Assembly: GCA_964522215.1 (NCBI GenBank)
Contig: CAZFVR010000002.1
Span: 62,001 to 126,000, forward strand
Origin: CAG-390 sp964522215
GTDB lineage: Bacteria > Bacillota > Clostridia > Oscillospirales > CAG-272
Reading direction: 5' to 3'
Length of the DNA stretch: 64,000 nt
Below the pieces are notes generated by a model. The model made no database searches and was not told the DNA's origin. It saw nothing but the letters and a program-made list of their open reading frames with translations. This document shows, in pieces, positions 22,862 through 32,400 of this stretch. The translations under genes and the position numbers were made by a program. Within the stretch, counting starts at the first letter, position 1. The number at the start of each line of letters is the position of its first letter.

Positions 22862-23839
22862 ATGAGTAATGTGCGTCCCGAATCAATGGCTCGAATAAAC
22901 ACCGTCGAGCTTGCAAATGCGTTCATAAACGAGCAGGTGAGCGCTATTCGCCAACAGGTTGGCGATAAAAAGGTACTGCTGGCACTATCCGGCGGAGTGG
23001 ATTCCTCTGTCGTTGCCGCGTTGCTGATCAAAGCCATAGGTCGGCAGCTCTACTGCGTGCACGTCAACCATGGCCTTATGCGCAAGGGTGAGAGCGAGCA
23101 GGTCATCGCCGTTTTCCGCGACCAAATGGATGCAAATCTTATATATGTGGATGCCACCGACAGATTTTTGGATCTGCTTGCGGGCGTCAGCGAGCCTGAG
23201 AGCAAGCGCAAGATCATTGGATCTGAGTTTATCCGCGTGTTTGACGAGGAGGCCGCAAAGCTTGACGGCATATCCTTCCTGGCACAGGGTACGATATACC
23301 CCGATATACTCGAATCAAAGGGCGTTAAGGCTCACCACAATGTGGGCGGCCTGCCCGAGGGCATGAAGATGGAGCTGGTAGAGCCTGTAAAACTGCTCTT
23401 TAAGGACGAGGTGCGCGTGGTCGGCGAGGCGCTTGGCCTGCCCCACAACATGGTCTACCGTCAGCCGTTCCCCGGCCCGGGACTTGGCGTGCGTTGCCTT
23501 GGTGCTATCACACGCGACAGACTTGCCGCACTGCGTGAGGCGGATGCCATCCTGCGCGAGGAGTTTGATAAAAACGGCCTGGCCGGCAAGGTGTGGCAGT
23601 ATTTTATCGCCGTGCCGGACTTTAAGAGTGTCGGTGTGCGCGACGGTAAGAGATATGAGGGCTGGCCCGCGATCATCCGTGCCGTCAATACCACCGATGC
23701 CATGACCGCCACCATCGAGGAGATCCCCTACGCGCTCCTGCACCATATCACCGACCGCATCACACATGAGGTCGAGGGCATCAACCGCGTTTGCCTTGAT
23801 CTTACACCAAAGCCTATCGGAACCATAGAATGGGAATAA
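22862..23839 (+). CDS. Stand-alone GMP synthase ATP-pyrophosphatase subunit
   Basis: This protein of about 325 residues matches only the C-terminal two thirds of GuaA. The P-loop LALSGGVDSSVVAALL is near residues 39-54, then LAQGTIYPDILES, KAHHNVGGLPEGM, VYRQPFPGPGLGVRCLG and the C-terminal GTIEWE. The amidotransferase domain is absent, as in archaeal GuaAb, so it would need free ammonia or a separate glutaminase. The ATG has AAGGAG 8 bases before; the few codons upstream of it belong to the leader. It has its own promoter and hairpins follow it. A full-length guaA is 2.3 kb upstream, and the two 3' ends share ACCATAGARTGGGAATAA. Confidence 0.92.
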   Translation: MSNVRPESMARINTVELANAFINEQVSAIRQQVGDKKVLLALSGGVDSSVVAALLIKAIGRQLYCVHVNHGLMRKGESEQVIAVFRDQMDANLIYVDATDRFLDLLAGVSEPESKRKIIGSEFIRVFDEEAAKLDGISFLAQGTIYPDILESKGVKAHHNVGGLPEGMKMELVEPVKLLFKDEVRVVGEALGLPHNMVYRQPFPGPGLGVRCLGAITRDRLAALREADAILREEFDKNGLAGKVWQYFIAVPDFKSVGVRDGKRYEGWPAIIRAVNTTDAMTATIEEIPYALLHHITDRITHEVEGINRVCLDLTPKPIGTIEWE

Positions 23840-23862
23840 AATAAGCAAAAACAAATAAAGTA

Positions 23863-23891
23863 TTCGAAAAGCCGCATTGCGGCTTTTCGAA
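23863..23891 (+). terminator. Hairpin after the second guaA-like gene
   Basis: A 13-bp perfect stem with an ATT loop, 23 bases past the stop. No T-tract follows on the plus strand, so termination may rely on other factors. Confidence 0.55.
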
Positions 23892-24174
23892 AGGCCGCAG
23901 GTTAGCGGAAGCTAACCGATGCGGAGGCGCTGTTGTGAAGATAACATTTTGCGATCGCGCGGCGAAGAGCTATTGGTGCTTGGCAAGGGGGGATCCTAAC
24001 ACCGGTTAATATACTGTTTGCGGCAAGAAGTACTTTTGCGACTCCTCCTACCGTGCGTTATAGTGCGTATTTTCCTTGTAAACAGTATACAACGAATTTG
24101 TTACCGAATCGTCGCTGACTGCCGGCTTTCATTCCTGTTTGAGCTGACGCTTTAGCGGCAGAATGGAGATAAAT
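23892..24174. repeat. Intergenic region with stacked inverted repeats
   Basis: There is no gene here. Two structures are visible. A hairpin with a GGAA loop sits at 23900-23917, extendable to CCGCA...TGCGG at 23894-23924. An inverted repeat of about 15 bp has arms TATACTGTTTGCGGCAAG (24010-24027) and CTTGTAAACAGTATA (24075-24089) around a 47-base centre. Confidence 0.5.
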
Positions 24175-25230
24175 ATGAAAAAATATCTATGGCTGAAGAT
24201 TCTCGTGTCGGTCGTGGGCGCAGTGATGCTTGCTGTGGCGGCACTTGTGGGCTACCTCACGGTAACCGAGTACCGCCCCGCGGATAGGCAGGCGGCGGAT
24301 CTGTGGGAACGGCAGGATGGCGATGCCGTCTCCTCCGGCGCACAACTGACGATCTACAGCTGGAACATCGGCTACGCGGGGCTGGGAGCGGAGGCGGATT
24401 TCTTTATGGACGGCGGCAATAAAGTCAACCCCACCGAGGAGCAGGTGGCGGCAAATCTTGCGGCCATAGGACATGACATCGCCTCCCGCCCTGCGGACGC
24501 GTGGCTGCTGCAGGAGGTGGATATAAACTCCTCCCGTACCGGGGGCGTGGACGAGCTGGGAGCTGTCTCACAGGCGTATCGCGGCAATGCGGCGCTGGCG
24601 TATAACTATAAATGCGGCTTTGTGCCAATTCCGTGGCCGCCGATAGGCCGTGTGGCAAGCGGCATTGCAACGCTTACCGATAAAGCGGTGGTGGGCACAC
24701 CGGAGCGGATGGCCCTGCCGTGCCCGTTTTCATGGCCTGTCAGTACCGCAAACCTAAAGCGTTGCTTGCTGATCACGCGTTTGCCGGTGGAGGGCAGTGA
24801 TCGCGAGGTCGTGCTTGTAAACCTGCACCTTGAGGCATATGATGACGGCGAGGGGAAGATAGCTCAAACCAAACAGCTGATGGAGCTGCTCGCGGCGGAA
24901 TACGAAAAGGGCAATTACGTTATCGCGGGCGGCGATTTTAACCAGGCTTTTCCCGGTACGTGGGATATATACCCGGCAATCGGGGACGTGTGGATGCCCG
25001 GCAGCCTTGATGCGGCCGACCTGCCTGCAGGCTTTAGCTACGCCTATGACAGCTCTCGCGCCACCTGCCGTCTGCTTGACCGCCCGCTTGATGCGGATAG
25101 CCAAAAATATGTGCTTGATGGCTTTATCATCTCCCCGAACGTCCGCCTCGACCGCGTGGAAACAGTGGACCTGAGCTTTAAAAACTCCGACCATAACCCC
25201 GTAAAATTGACCGTGACCCTCGCCCCGTGA
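24175..25230 (+). CDS. Membrane-anchored endonuclease/exonuclease/phosphatase family protein
   Basis: This protein of about 351 residues has an uncleaved N-terminal helix (ILVSVVGAVMLAVAALVGYL, about 9-28), followed by an EEP-fold domain outside the membrane. Catalytic landmarks are SWNIGYAGLG (metal-binding Asn), WLLQEVD (metal-binding Glu), VLVNLHLEAYDDGEGK, AGGDFNQAFPGTW (Asp and Asn) and the closing KNSDHNPVKLTV with the Asp-His pair. The fold cleaves phosphodiesters in nucleic acids, phosphoinositides or sphingomyelin; the substrate here is unknown. The ATG at 24175 is chosen because GGAG lies 6-7 bases before. It has no obvious partner gene. Confidence 0.9.
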   Translation: MKKYLWLKILVSVVGAVMLAVAALVGYLTVTEYRPADRQAADLWERQDGDAVSSGAQLTIYSWNIGYAGLGAEADFFMDGGNKVNPTEEQVAANLAAIGHDIASRPADAWLLQEVDINSSRTGGVDELGAVSQAYRGNAALAYNYKCGFVPIPWPPIGRVASGIATLTDKAVVGTPERMALPCPFSWPVSTANLKRCLLITRLPVEGSDREVVLVNLHLEAYDDGEGKIAQTKQLMELLAAEYEKGNYVIAGGDFNQAFPGTWDIYPAIGDVWMPGSLDAADLPAGFSYAYDSSRATCRLLDRPLDADSQKYVLDGFIISPNVRLDRVETVDLSFKNSDHNPVKLTVTLAP

Positions 25231-25583
25231 GCGGCGCGTGCGCCGAGTATCGGAATGAAGAGCCGCCAAACGTCGAAATGCCAACCAAGGGGGCTGATAT
25301 CGATGGGTGGTAGATCCAAAAGTAATATGAGTGTCAAAATGTTGCTTTTGATCTGATGATGCGGAAATGAAAAAATGCGGAGGGCAGCAAAGAGGTGCGA
25401 GCATTTTATGAATGACGCGCCATCTTTCTTTGCGCTCTCCCGCTTTTTATATGTTTTTTTCGCATATTACGGTTTTTTTATTGCGCGGGAGATTTTTTTG
25501 TTGTATAATAAGATCGGTGGGGCGCGGAGCCCTGCGACAAAATGTCATACCAAGGTATGACTGTGGAAAGGATAAAAGCGATC
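25231..25583. other. Intergenic region before trxA
   Basis: Apart from the promoter at 25481-25509, I see no gene, clear terminator or structured element in these 353 bases. A few short frames lack ribosome sites. Confidence 0.5.
25481..25509 (+). promoter_or_regulatory. Promoter of the trxA unit
   Basis: TTGCGC (25481-25486), 17 bases, TATAAT (25504-25509). Confidence 0.7.
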
Positions 25584-25907
25584 ATGGAGATAAAGCTTAC
25601 AGCGGCCACGTATGACGAGGTCGTAGGCGGTGCGGACGGCACTGTGCTGATAGATTTTTGGGCGGAGTGGTGCGGTCCCTGCCGCATGATAGCCCCGATA
25701 ATTGCGGAGGTCGCCGCCGAGCACCCCGAGATCACCGTTTGCAAGGTGAATGTTGACGAGGAGCCGGAGCTGGCAAACAGATTTGAAATTAAATTCATTC
25801 CCACTCTTGCGGTGCTGCGCGGCGGCCGTCTGCTTGACTCGGTAAGCAGATATATGGACAAGGCGGCTGTGCTTGAGTTCCTGCGTGCGGCGGAGGCTCG
25901 CGCATGA
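25584..25907 (+). CDS. trxA: Thioredoxin
   Basis: A cytoplasmic dithiol-disulfide carrier. The 107 residues show the classic layout with FWAEWCGPCRMIAPI (active Cys30 and Cys33), KVNVDEEPELA and the cis-proline stretch KFIPTLAVLRGG. ATG 25584 is chosen because the GGAAAGGA ribosome site lies 11 bases before and the frame upstream adds non-family residues. The stop overlaps the next start (ATGA), so this thioredoxin and the FTR-like protein are translationally coupled and very probably work together. Confidence 0.95.
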   Translation: MEIKLTAATYDEVVGGADGTVLIDFWAEWCGPCRMIAPIIAEVAAEHPEITVCKVNVDEEPELANRFEIKFIPTLAVLRGGRLLDSVSRYMDKAAVLEFLRAAEARA

Positions 25908-26113
25908 AGCCCGCGATAAGGCTTAACGAGGATGCCGCCGTTGTGGCGGCGGTGAAAGAGGGACTGCGCCGCACGGGCGGGTACTGTCCCTGCGTGCGTG
26001 AGCAGAGTGAGGATACAAAATGCATCTGCCGCGCTTTTCGCGAGCAGATGGCTGATCCTGATTTTGAGGGCTACTGCCACTGCATGCTCTATTATAAAGC
26101 AAAGGAAAAATGA
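25904..26113 (+). CDS. Ferredoxin-thioredoxin reductase catalytic subunit-like protein
   Basis: This 69-residue protein would reduce thioredoxin with electrons from ferredoxin through a [4Fe-4S] cluster. It has the three Cys-X-Cys pairs of FTR catalytic chains: CPC (28-30), CIC (40-42) and CHC (58-60), followed by MLYYK, close to the family's CHCxLYxK. By analogy the cluster ligands would be four of these cysteines and the redox disulfide the other two. The spacing (9 and 15 residues between pairs) differs from plant and cyanobacterial FTR (16 and 8). No variable FTR subunit is encoded nearby. It overlaps trxA by four bases, a strong functional hint. Confidence 0.85.
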   Translation: MKPAIRLNEDAAVVAAVKEGLRRTGGYCPCVREQSEDTKCICRAFREQMADPDFEGYCHCMLYYKAKEK

Positions 26114-26207
26114 TCGATCGCAAAGCTGTGCTTTGATCGGTCAAGAAAGAATCAAGCGGGGTATCCCGCAGGCACTGATTCAAGCTTAAGATAAACGGAG
26201 GTCCACC

Positions 26208-27122
26208 ATGGAAAAACTTACACCCGTGCAGCTGATCGAGGCGCTTCGAGACTGCGGGCGAAAAAGGATCATTCTTGATACCGATGCGTATAACGAGGTA
26301 GATGACCAGTATGCTATTGCCTACGCCATGCTGTCCGACGACAGAGTTGAGATATCATCGATAAACGCCGCACCGTTTTTTAACAGGCGGTCATCATCAG
26401 CGGCAGACGGTATGGAAAAGAGCAGGCGTGAGATATTTCATATTACCAAGCTAACAGACGCGAAAAAAGCGGAGTCGATACCCGTATACCGCGGTTCGGA
26501 GCGGTTTATGACCGCGCGCGGGGATCTTGTGGAGTCGGAGGCCTGCGATAATATCATCCGCACCGTAATGGAGAGTGACGAGCGCGTTTATATAGTGTCG
26601 ATAGGAGCTATCACCAACGTTGCGGCCGCCATCATAAAAGAGCCGCGCATATGCGAGCGTGCCGCGCTGATCTGGCTTGGCGGGCATGCCTTGGACTATC
26701 CCGATACGCGCGAATTTAATCTGCGGCAGGATATCCCCGCGGCGCAAACGGTATTTGATTCTAAAATGCCGCTTTTGCAGATCCCCTGCAACGGCGTTTG
26801 CAGTGCCTTTATCACTACCATCCCGGAGGTGGAATACTACCTGCGCGGCAAGGGAGAGCTTTGCGATTACCTTTGTGATATCACCGCATCATATACCGAC
26901 CGGCCCTACGGTTGGTCAAAGGTGATATGGGATGTTACCGCCGTGGCGTGCCTGACAAAACCGGAGGCACTTGATATGGTAGTACTGCCGCGCCCATATG
27001 TAACATCCGATTGCCGCTATGCCTTTGATGCCGCGCGCGAGCCGTTCGTTTATGTTCGCAGTATACACCGCGACCCGATATATGCCGATCTGTTTTGTAA
27101 GCTTTCCGGCATAGGTGAGTGA
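26208..27122 (+). CDS. Nucleoside hydrolase (IUNH family)
   Basis: This 304-residue enzyme would split the N-glycosidic bond of nucleosides to base and ribose, a salvage or catabolic step. The calcium-binding aspartates are in LDTDAYNEVDDQYA (about residues 23-36), a slight variant of the usual DTDxGxDD in which Glu-Val-Asp-Asp holds the same positions. The family strand IVSIGAITNVAAAI and the later LWLGG and FNLRQDIPAAQTVF follow. GGAGG sits 8 bases before the ATG. It lies between the thioredoxin pair and a GH20 gene. The DTDAYNE variation suggests an uncommon subfamily, so substrate preference is uncertain. Confidence 0.88.
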   Translation: MEKLTPVQLIEALRDCGRKRIILDTDAYNEVDDQYAIAYAMLSDDRVEISSINAAPFFNRRSSSAADGMEKSRREIFHITKLTDAKKAESIPVYRGSERFMTARGDLVESEACDNIIRTVMESDERVYIVSIGAITNVAAAIIKEPRICERAALIWLGGHALDYPDTREFNLRQDIPAAQTVFDSKMPLLQIPCNGVCSAFITTIPEVEYYLRGKGELCDYLCDITASYTDRPYGWSKVIWDVTAVACLTKPEALDMVVLPRPYVTSDCRYAFDAAREPFVYVRSIHRDPIYADLFCKLSGIGE

Positions 27123-27267
27123 CGAGGTATCGTCGAGCGGATACGGGACCGAACGGACCGATGATCGAATAAAAGCAAAATACCCAAAATAAATTCCCCT
27201 ATAAAAATAACAGCCGGTCGATATGGCGGGCAAAGCCTGCCGCGATCGGAGAAGAGGAGATCACACC

Positions 27268-29148
27268 ATGTCTAAAAATGTAAATCTGATCTGCGAAGAT
27301 CATGCGCTCCTGACTGCCGCCTCCGAGCTTGCCCCAATGCTTGGTCTGCGCCGCAGCACCTCCGGAACCATGGTCAGGGTCACCAAGGGAGACGAGCTGT
27401 CCGTTTGCCGCGAGGGCGACGGATATATCCTCACATACCGCAAAAAACATGAGTTTTTCCGAGGACTTTCCCTTCTTGCCACTGCGATGACGGATGGCGA
27501 GGATCACCGTGAGGTAGGGCGGTGCGATATGCTTTGCTATATGGCAGACGCCTCCCGCAACGCCGTGCCGAGTCTTGAGGGTGCCAAAAAGCTCATTCGC
27601 CTTTTGGCGGCGATGGGATATGACTCTTTTATGCTCTACACCGAGGATACATATGAGGTAAAGGATCACCCCTACTTTGGTCGTATGCGCGGTCGTTACA
27701 GTGCAGAGGAGCTGCGCGAGATAGATGACTATGCCGATATGTTTGGTATTGAGGTTATCCCCTGCATCCAAACCTTGGCTCACCTTGCCACCGCCCTGCG
27801 CTGGCCGGGAATGTCCAAGATCTGGGACTGCGATGATATCCTCATGGTCGGCGAGGAGCGCACATATGACTTCATACGTGCCTGCCTTGAGACCTGCCGT
27901 GGCGTGTTCCGCTCAAACAGGATCAACATCGGTATGGATGAGGCGCACATGCTCGGACGCGGCAGATACCTGACTCACAACGGCCATCGCCCGGCGTCCG
28001 AGATAATGCTTGAGCATCTTGAACGTGTTGCCGCGATGTGCGCCGAGGTGGGCTACAGCCCCATGATGTGGAGCGATATGTTCTTCCGTATGGCGTTTGG
28101 CGGCGCTTATCGCGTTCGCGAGGGGGAGATATCTCCCGAGATAATGGCAAAGGTCCCCAAAAACGTGACACTTGTTTACTGGGATTATTATTCGCTTGAT
28201 CGCCAGATCTTTGATCATATGGTCGAGTGCCATCAAAAATTCGATAATCCGCTCGTGTTTGCGGGCGGCGCGTGGAAGTGGTCGGGCTTTGCACCGCACA
28301 ATGCGTTCTCGCTTGCATCTACCCGTTTGCAGCTTGACTCCTGCGCCGAGCACGGACTGTCCGGCGTTATAGTAACAGGCTGGGGAGATAACGGCGGCGA
28401 GGCATCGCAATTTTCCACCCTGCCTACTCTGCTTTATTTTGCCGAGCGGCTCTATCACGGCGAGGCGACGGATGACCTATGGCTTGAGGCGCGTGCTCGC
28501 ACTATCTTTGGCATGGGATTCTCTGAGCTTATGCTGCTTGATCTGCCAAATGCGCTCCCGGGAACATCCCCAAGCGAGATGTCGCACCCGGTCTGCCCCT
28601 CGAAATATCTGCTCTTTAACGATCCGCTGGAGGGGCTGATGGACCGGCATGTCGGTGACGAAGCACCCGAGTTTTACAAAAATGCTGCCGCGCGCCTGCT
28701 TGAGCATGCGTCGAATGAGCGGTGGGGGTATATCTTCCGCACACTCGGTACACTTTGCGCACTGCTGGCGGATAAGTGCGATCTTACCCTGCGCATTCGC
28801 GCCGCGTATCTTGACGGCGACCGCGAGGCCGTGCGCCGCCTGGCACACAGGGATATACCCGCGATAATCAGCGAGCTTGATGAGTTTGTGGATGCGTTCC
28901 GCCGTCAATGGTATGCCGAAAACAAGACCTTTGGTTTTTCGGCACAGGAACAGCGCCTTGGTGGGCTTCGCTTGCGCCTTGGATCCACTATGCTGCGGCT
29001 TGATGCATGGCTTGACGGTGAGGTGGAGTGCATAGCCGAGCTTGAGGAGCCGATCCTCTCAATGGACGGTCGCGGAGCGGACGATGAGCGCTCACCCTAT
29101 ATCAATTACAATAACTGGGAGCGCATCATCGGCGCGGGCATCGTTTGA
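27268..29148 (+). CDS. GH20 family beta-N-acetylhexosaminidase, cytoplasmic
   Basis: This protein of about 626 residues has no signal peptide, so it would remove terminal GlcNAc or GalNAc from imported oligosaccharides. A small N-terminal alpha/beta domain is followed by the TIM-barrel (YMADASRNAVPSLEGAKKLI, GYDSFMLYTEDTYEV). The catalytic Asp-Glu pair lies in NIGMDEAHMLGRG near residues 221-230. WSDMFFRM and GGAWKWSGFAPHN line the active site, and a helical C-terminal domain ends the protein. Length and layout resemble the intracellular streptococcal GH20C enzyme, from memory. Start is the ATG with GAGGAG 8 bases before. It sits in a sugar-handling neighbourhood with manA and the nucleoside hydrolase. 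Confidence 0.88.
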   Translation: MSKNVNLICEDHALLTAASELAPMLGLRRSTSGTMVRVTKGDELSVCREGDGYILTYRKKHEFFRGLSLLATAMTDGEDHREVGRCDMLCYMADASRNAVPSLEGAKKLIRLLAAMGYDSFMLYTEDTYEVKDHPYFGRMRGRYSAEELREIDDYADMFGIEVIPCIQTLAHLATALRWPGMSKIWDCDDILMVGEERTYDFIRACLETCRGVFRSNRINIGMDEAHMLGRGRYLTHNGHRPASEIMLEHLERVAAMCAEVGYSPMMWSDMFFRMAFGGAYRVREGEISPEIMAKVPKNVTLVYWDYYSLDRQIFDHMVECHQKFDNPLVFAGGAWKWSGFAPHNAFSLASTRLQLDSCAEHGLSGVIVTGWGDNGGEASQFSTLPTLLYFAERLYHGEATDDLWLEARARTIFGMGFSELMLLDLPNALPGTSPSEMSHPVCPSKYLLFNDPLEGLMDRHVGDEAPEFYKNAAARLLEHASNERWGYIFRTLGTLCALLADKCDLTLRIRAAYLDGDREAVRRLAHRDIPAIISELDEFVDAFRRQWYAENKTFGFSAQEQRLGGLRLRLGSTMLRLDAWLDGEVECIAELEEPILSMDGRGADDERSPYINYNNWERIIGAGIV

Positions 29149-29220
29149 TCTCGCGGTCCTGTAGGCGTCGATCGCGGTCTACCGATGAAGCTTGGCCGAG
29201 AATAAAATAAAACGATATCA

Positions 29221-29268
29221 AAAGCATCTGCCGTGCGGGCGATAAGTCCGCCGGCGGATGCTTTTTGC
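29221..29268 (+). terminator. Terminator after the GH20 gene
   Basis: A 13-bp stem with one G-U pair (29221-29233 with 29252-29264), followed by TTTGCTTT. In the 299-base gap to the next gene the only other element seen is the promoter at 29337. Confidence 0.75.
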
Positions 29269-29336
29269 TTTACCGCGCGGGAGAATTATATTATCATCTT
29301 TTATTTTCGATATCTGCGTAAAGATTTAATTTGTAC

Positions 29337-29365
29337 TTGCGGCGGCGGTCAGTTAGTGGTATAAT
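29337..29365 (+). promoter_or_regulatory. Promoter of the large PHP-protein gene
   Basis: TTGCGG (29337-29342), 17 bases, TATAAT (29360-29365). Confidence 0.65.
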
Positions 29366-29447
29366 TATTATGGATACATTTAATGTAGCATATAATGCAA
29401 CGCTTGATCCATTATTCTGATCATCACTCCGGGAAAGGGGAAAACCA

Positions 29448-32400
29448 ATGAATACTATCGGTAAGGACAACATAAAACTGTGGCATTCACCCGCGGCATA
29501 TGCCGTGGTGGGGCACGGACAGGCTATATTTGCGGCTATCGAGCATTCCGCGGCCACACTTGAGGGGGAGCTGCCGCCAAGACTTGAGCTTTCGCTCTTG
29601 CCCTGCGGTGCATCGGCGGAGACGCGCCAAATGACCCCGTGCGATTCCTTTTCATGCGGGGATCGTTCATTTGAGATATATTCGGCGCATATTCCCGCCG
29701 CGTTGATGACGGCTGGGCGGCTCTCCTATTCAATATCCGGCGGCGGCATGCGCGGTGACTATTCGCTTGAGGTCACATCTCTCCCCGAGCCTCCCCCGAT
29801 AATTATAACCGAGATGTTTTTGAGGGCAAAGGGTGCGGAGCACGCCGCGTACCTTGAGCTTTGCGCTGCGGGCGGCAGGGATGTGGATCTTTATGATTGG
29901 GAGCTTATGCTCATCTCCGAGCTGACCTCCCCTGTGCGCTATCCGCTGGCACTTGAGCGCGGGACTATCCTGCACGCGGGCGAGGTGGCGGCATGGTGGC
30001 CGATAATGCAGCGCAATTTCGGCATAGGCAAGTCGGGGCGCGATGCCACGACACCTACCGATTTTTGCGCGGATCTTAATTCAATGTACTATCCGCCCGT
30101 TCCCCCGGCAGATCCTGCGGAGATAAGGATAATTTCGGCCGGATACGCCGAGCGTGGTGAGGATGGAGCGGTGCAGGTCAAGGTCGATGTTGAGCCGTTC
30201 CCGTATGAATACAACCCTTGGATTATAAGCCTTGTACCGCGCGGAGGAGATACGGCGGATGCCGTTTACACGCTTACCTATAACAATGTCTGGGGCAGGT
30301 GGGATGCGCATGTGCGCCGCGCCTCCGAGTGGGGGATCGATCTGCGCCACCCCAATGTTGCGGTAAATCTGCGCCATAATGCCGACCCGACTCCCGGGCT
30401 GCTCAGTCCCATGCAGGCACTGCCGAACGCTGACTCTCCCGCGCCGCTTATCCTGCCGCTCGCGCCCGAGGGGGATCTTTATATCGGTGACGAGAGGCAT
30501 GAGATAGTATTTGCCGCGCTGACCCCGAATGGGGAGAGCACCGTGACCGCCGCTTGGGCTGATGTTGCGGCAGACGGCAAGACCGTTCGCCTTAATGCCG
30601 TGGCGGGGGAGGATGGCCTTTGGCATGCATCGATCCCGCGCAAGCTCATTGAGCGCATGTCGCGGCTTGAATATTCCATTGGTGCAACAAACGGCACTCG
30701 TGATACGGTGGTGAGGTCACTTACTGCCGCCGTGTTCGATAACGCAGGTCCGCGCATCCTCTCCATGCGCCCCACACAGCACTACGCATATGACATTGGC
30801 GGGAATTTGGATATAACGGCAAGCTGGTTCGATATCTCCGGCGTGCGTCTCTCCGAGTGCCGCCTGCTGCTTGATGGTCGCGATACTACATTTGCGGCGG
30901 ATTGGAGTGCGGATGGTGTGCGCCTTGCGGCGCCGCACCTCATGCGGGCGGGAGATCACACTCTGCGCCTTGAACTTTGTGATATGCTCGGCAACAAGAC
31001 CGTGCGACGAGTGGAATTTTCGGTCTCGGATATGAGCGAGCTTTTTGCCTATCGCGGCGAAGTGCATACACACACGTCTACCTCCGATGGCGTTGGCACG
31101 CCTGCCGATGCTTACAGGTACGCGCGTGACGTTGGCGGAGTTGACTATTTTGCCGTGACAGACCATTCGCATTATGTGGTGGATGACGAGGAGTCGCAGG
31201 ATCGCCTGATCGAGGTGGCGGACGAATTTGAAGATCCGGGTCACTTTGCGGCGCTTTACGGATACGAGATGACTTGGAACATGAAGTGCGGTTACTGGGG
31301 TCATATGAATGTACTCGGTGCATCCGAGATACAAAACCGCATATTTACCACCACGCTCCCCGAGCTTTACAGCAGGTTATCCGAGGATAGCTCCGCTGTT
31401 GCAATGTTCAACCACCCCGGCTACCCTTGGGGCAACTTTGATGAGTTTGCCTACCTCACCCCCGGAGCTGATGAGCATGTTTGCCTCTCCGAGATACGCG
31501 AGGGGTCATATGATCGCGAGTATGCCGCATCCCTTGCCGCGGGCTGGCATACGGGACCGGTTTCAAATGAGGATAACCACTCTGCTAACTGGACTACGGC
31601 CAGACGCGCCATTGGCTTTGTTTTGGCACCGTCCCTGACCCGCGAGAATATAATGGATGCCTTTAGGGCGCGCCGAACCTATACCGCGGCCGAGCCCACG
31701 CTTAAGATCAAATACCGCGTAAACGGACAATGGCTCGGCTCTCGCCTTAATGCCCCGGAAAAGCTTGATTTTGATATTGATATCTCCACCGAGGATGAGG
31801 GCGGTATCGGCAGGATCGAGATAGTGGCAGAGGATAATATAGTCGTTGCATCAAAAAACGCGGGTGCGCGGCGTTCTGTAAAATGGACACCCACTCTACT
31901 CCCGGAATTTGATTATTACTACCTGCGCATAACGGCACACGGTAAGTATTCGGTCACCGCCCCCGTTTGGATAGAAAACAGGCGGCAGGTGACTATCGGT
32001 GCTATCGAGAGCGGAATGTCATACAACACGCGCCTTGGCACTGCCGTGCGCCTGCGCGTGACTAATTCCGGCGAGGATAAATTGCGCGATGTTCGCGCCG
32101 AGCTTTATATCTCAAGCACCGCGGGACTGGACATCAGGGACGAGGAGCCGTATTGCGTGGTGCATTGCGGTGATATGTCGGCGGGCAGGTCTGTTCGCAT
32201 CAGCCGTTCCGTTCCCGAGCATGCTGATCTGCGCAGGCTCTGTGTTGTTGTAACGGCAGAGGTGGACGGCACTCGCCGTGCCATGGCGACTGCATCTACC
32301 ATCATTTCGCCGGTAACGATAACCGAGGTGCTGCCCTACAGCATGGCGGCGGAGCACGGCGGCGTCATGATAGATGATCCCTATCCTTACCTTACGCTCT

